The notes under the pieces were generated by a model, which was not told the DNA's origin, ran no database searches, and saw nothing but the letters and a program-made list of their open reading frames with translations. The translations under genes and the position numbers were made by a program. A stretch of 47,467 nt of DNA from Clostridium senegalense JC122 (lineage in GTDB: Bacteria > Bacillota > Clostridia > Clostridiales > Clostridiaceae). Location: the NCBI RefSeq assembly GCF_000285575.1, contig NZ_HE611050.1, positions 1,193,234 to 1,240,700 of the forward strand, written 5' to 3'. Shown in pieces: positions 46,580-47,467 of this stretch (positions within the stretch are counted from its first letter, which is position 1; each line of letters starts with the position of its first letter).

Positions 46580-46617
46580 AGTTATGGCATGTAGTTTTTG
46601 AAATACACGTCATAACT
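46580..46617 (-). terminator. Hairpin after the YjfB-like gene
   Basis: An AGTTATG...CATAACT stem extended to 14 bp with one mismatch and one G-U, with an AT-rich but imperfect U tail on the minus strand. It lies between the YjfB-like gene and the chemotaxis receptor. Confidence 0.5.
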
Positions 46618-46660
46618 CAAAATAAAAATACATTATGCAATTTTATAAAAGGAGTTATAA

Positions 46661-46840
46661 CTATCCAACCACATCAATTTTAGTTCCTACATTAGGATTT
46701 ACAGCCATTTTGCTCATCATATCCTGCATATTAACTGCCATTTCATTCATTGAATTCATTTGTAATTTAGTAACTGCTAAACTAACAGCTGTTGATAATG
46801 CTACATTGCTCATTCCCATTGATAATCTTCCTATATCCAC
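46661..46840 (-). CDS. YjfB-like putative motility protein
   Basis: The 59-aa protein starts at GTG 46840 with AAGGGG upstream and reads VDIGRLSMGMSNVALSTAVS, then LAVTKLQMNSMNEMAVNM and ends VGTKIDVVG. The opening D-I-G/A-x-L-S-M and closing N-(P)-(4)-G-x-x-I-D-V are the YjfB family pattern, found next to motility and chemotaxis genes. The protein is methionine-rich. Its neighbour, the chemotaxis receptor, supports the assignment. The exact function is unknown. Confidence 0.82.
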   Translation of the reverse strand: MDIGRLSMGMSNVALSTAVSLAVTKLQMNSMNEMAVNMQDMMSKMAVNPNVGTKIDVVG

Positions 46841-47467
46841 TATCTACACCCCTTCTTTAAATAAATTAAAAATAATATTTTATATTTCAAATTAATATAT
46901 AAAGATATTATCGGTTTTTAAATAAAAAAATTAAGTCTTTAATTCTTAATCCTTAATTTTTTTAATTGTCCTTTGTCAATTTTTCCAAACTCTCTACCGC
47001 TGCTAAGTAATCAATTCTCCCAACTTCTACCTCCATCACAAGAGAAACTTTTTTAGTTAAGAGTGAATAGTTAACAGTTGTGGTTATTACTATTCGCTAT
47101 GCTCCTAGTAATGCTAAACGTATTTTTTAAATCATTTTCAGAAAATGGTTACCACTTTCATCCTGGATTATTAATTCATAATTCTTAATCCTTAATTTTG
47201 TTTATTTTATTCCCATAACAAAATAAACAAAGAACCAGTACCTTATAGATACGCTACTTTGCAGCTCAAGTACTGGTTCTTTGATCGGTAATTTATTTTA
47301 TATTAACTGTTTTATTGAGTTCTAAAGTTTTTTATGGTGGTACAACTAAATGAACCTGTCCTTCTTGTTACGGTGATATACCTTAAAATTAGTCTTAGTT
47401 TGTTTTATCCCTCAACTCAAAATTTACTCCCTCTAATTCAAAGAAACTGGATTCCATTCTCAACCAC
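46841..47467. repeat. Gene-free right end with the same dispersed repeats
   Basis: No gene is seen. The repeat TTTTTTAGTTAAGAGTGAATAG...GCTCCTAGTAATGCTAAACG (47048-47115) matches those at 42978 and 43267. CCTGTCCTTCTTGTTACGG followed by AAAGAAACTGG (47355-47450) matches the unit at 43777. A GTACTGGTTCTTT hairpin lies between. Confidence 0.65.
47229..47282. repeat. Perfect 13-bp stem-loop within the repeat region
   Basis: AAAGAACCAGTAC (47229-47241) pairs with GTACTGGTTCTTT (47270-47282). The left arm also occurs at about 43495-43507 within the other repeat block. Confidence 0.6.

Noticed and set aside
46635-46895. 86-codon plus-strand frame over the YjfB-like gene
   Set aside because: Opposite-strand shadow; the minus-strand frame matches YjfB and has a ribosome site.

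Overview
The window is very AT-rich DNA with clostridial gene content (groESL under CIRCE control, guaB with a guanine riboswitch, guaA, a Gram-positive type IV pilus cluster). It most likely comes from a Clostridium sensu stricto chromosome; the species cannot be named from the sequence. There are two main domains: an incomplete siphovirus-type prophage (1 to about 23,270) and host chromosome (about 23,270 to 47,467).

Prophage. Almost everything lies on the minus strand and is read right to left from a lysogeny switch at about 20.6-20.8 kb. Rightward (+) genes are a CI-like repressor, an ImmA/IrrE-like protease, a 43-aa protein and a tyrosine integrase that ends next to the 3' end of guaA, the presumed attachment site. 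Leftward (-) come a Cro-like protein, a small HTH/excisionase-like protein, a replisome organiser, several small proteins, a sigma/RinA-like late regulator, a broken small tyrosine recombinase, and then the late operon. The late operon order is Zn-ribbon, unknown, HNH, TerS, TerL, small membrane protein, portal, protease, [DUF2971 cargo], capsid, connector, head closure, gp10, tail terminator, major tail, G/GT chaperones, tape measure, Dit, Tal. Tal runs off the left edge, so the baseplate, lysis genes and other att site are outside. Two genes look like cargo: a DUF2971 protein with its own terminators splitting the head genes, and a 294-aa protein of unknown function. A well-formed + strand promoter, hairpin and terminator between the excisionase-like and replisome genes suggests a small RNA.

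Host side. guaA and guaB lie in tandem. guaB has a promoter overlapping a perfect palindrome, a guanine aptamer, and a terminator whose 5' arm can instead pair with the 3' strand of P1. An 11-gene type IV pilus operon (pilB, pilC, two pilins, pilD, pilM, pilN, pilO and three minor pilin-like genes) follows, with a structured leader in front of pilB. Then come groEL/groES with CIRCE, a VTT/TVP38 membrane protein, an OGG-type DNA glycosylase, a C_GCAxxG_C_C protein, a chemotaxis receptor and a YjfB-like motility protein. About 2 kb of degenerate, inverted-repeat-rich DNA flanks the last two genes.

The most striking overall pattern is five genes (tail chaperone N-terminus, small phage recombinase, pilM, pilV-like, pilX-like) that are each broken by exactly one missing A in a run of 6-8 A on the coding strand. 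In all five, adding one A restores a single full-length product. This points to homopolymer undercalling, phase-variable tracts or transcriptional slippage, and needs raw-read checking. The tail chaperone also has a separate, apparently genuine programmed -1 frameshift site with a downstream hairpin.
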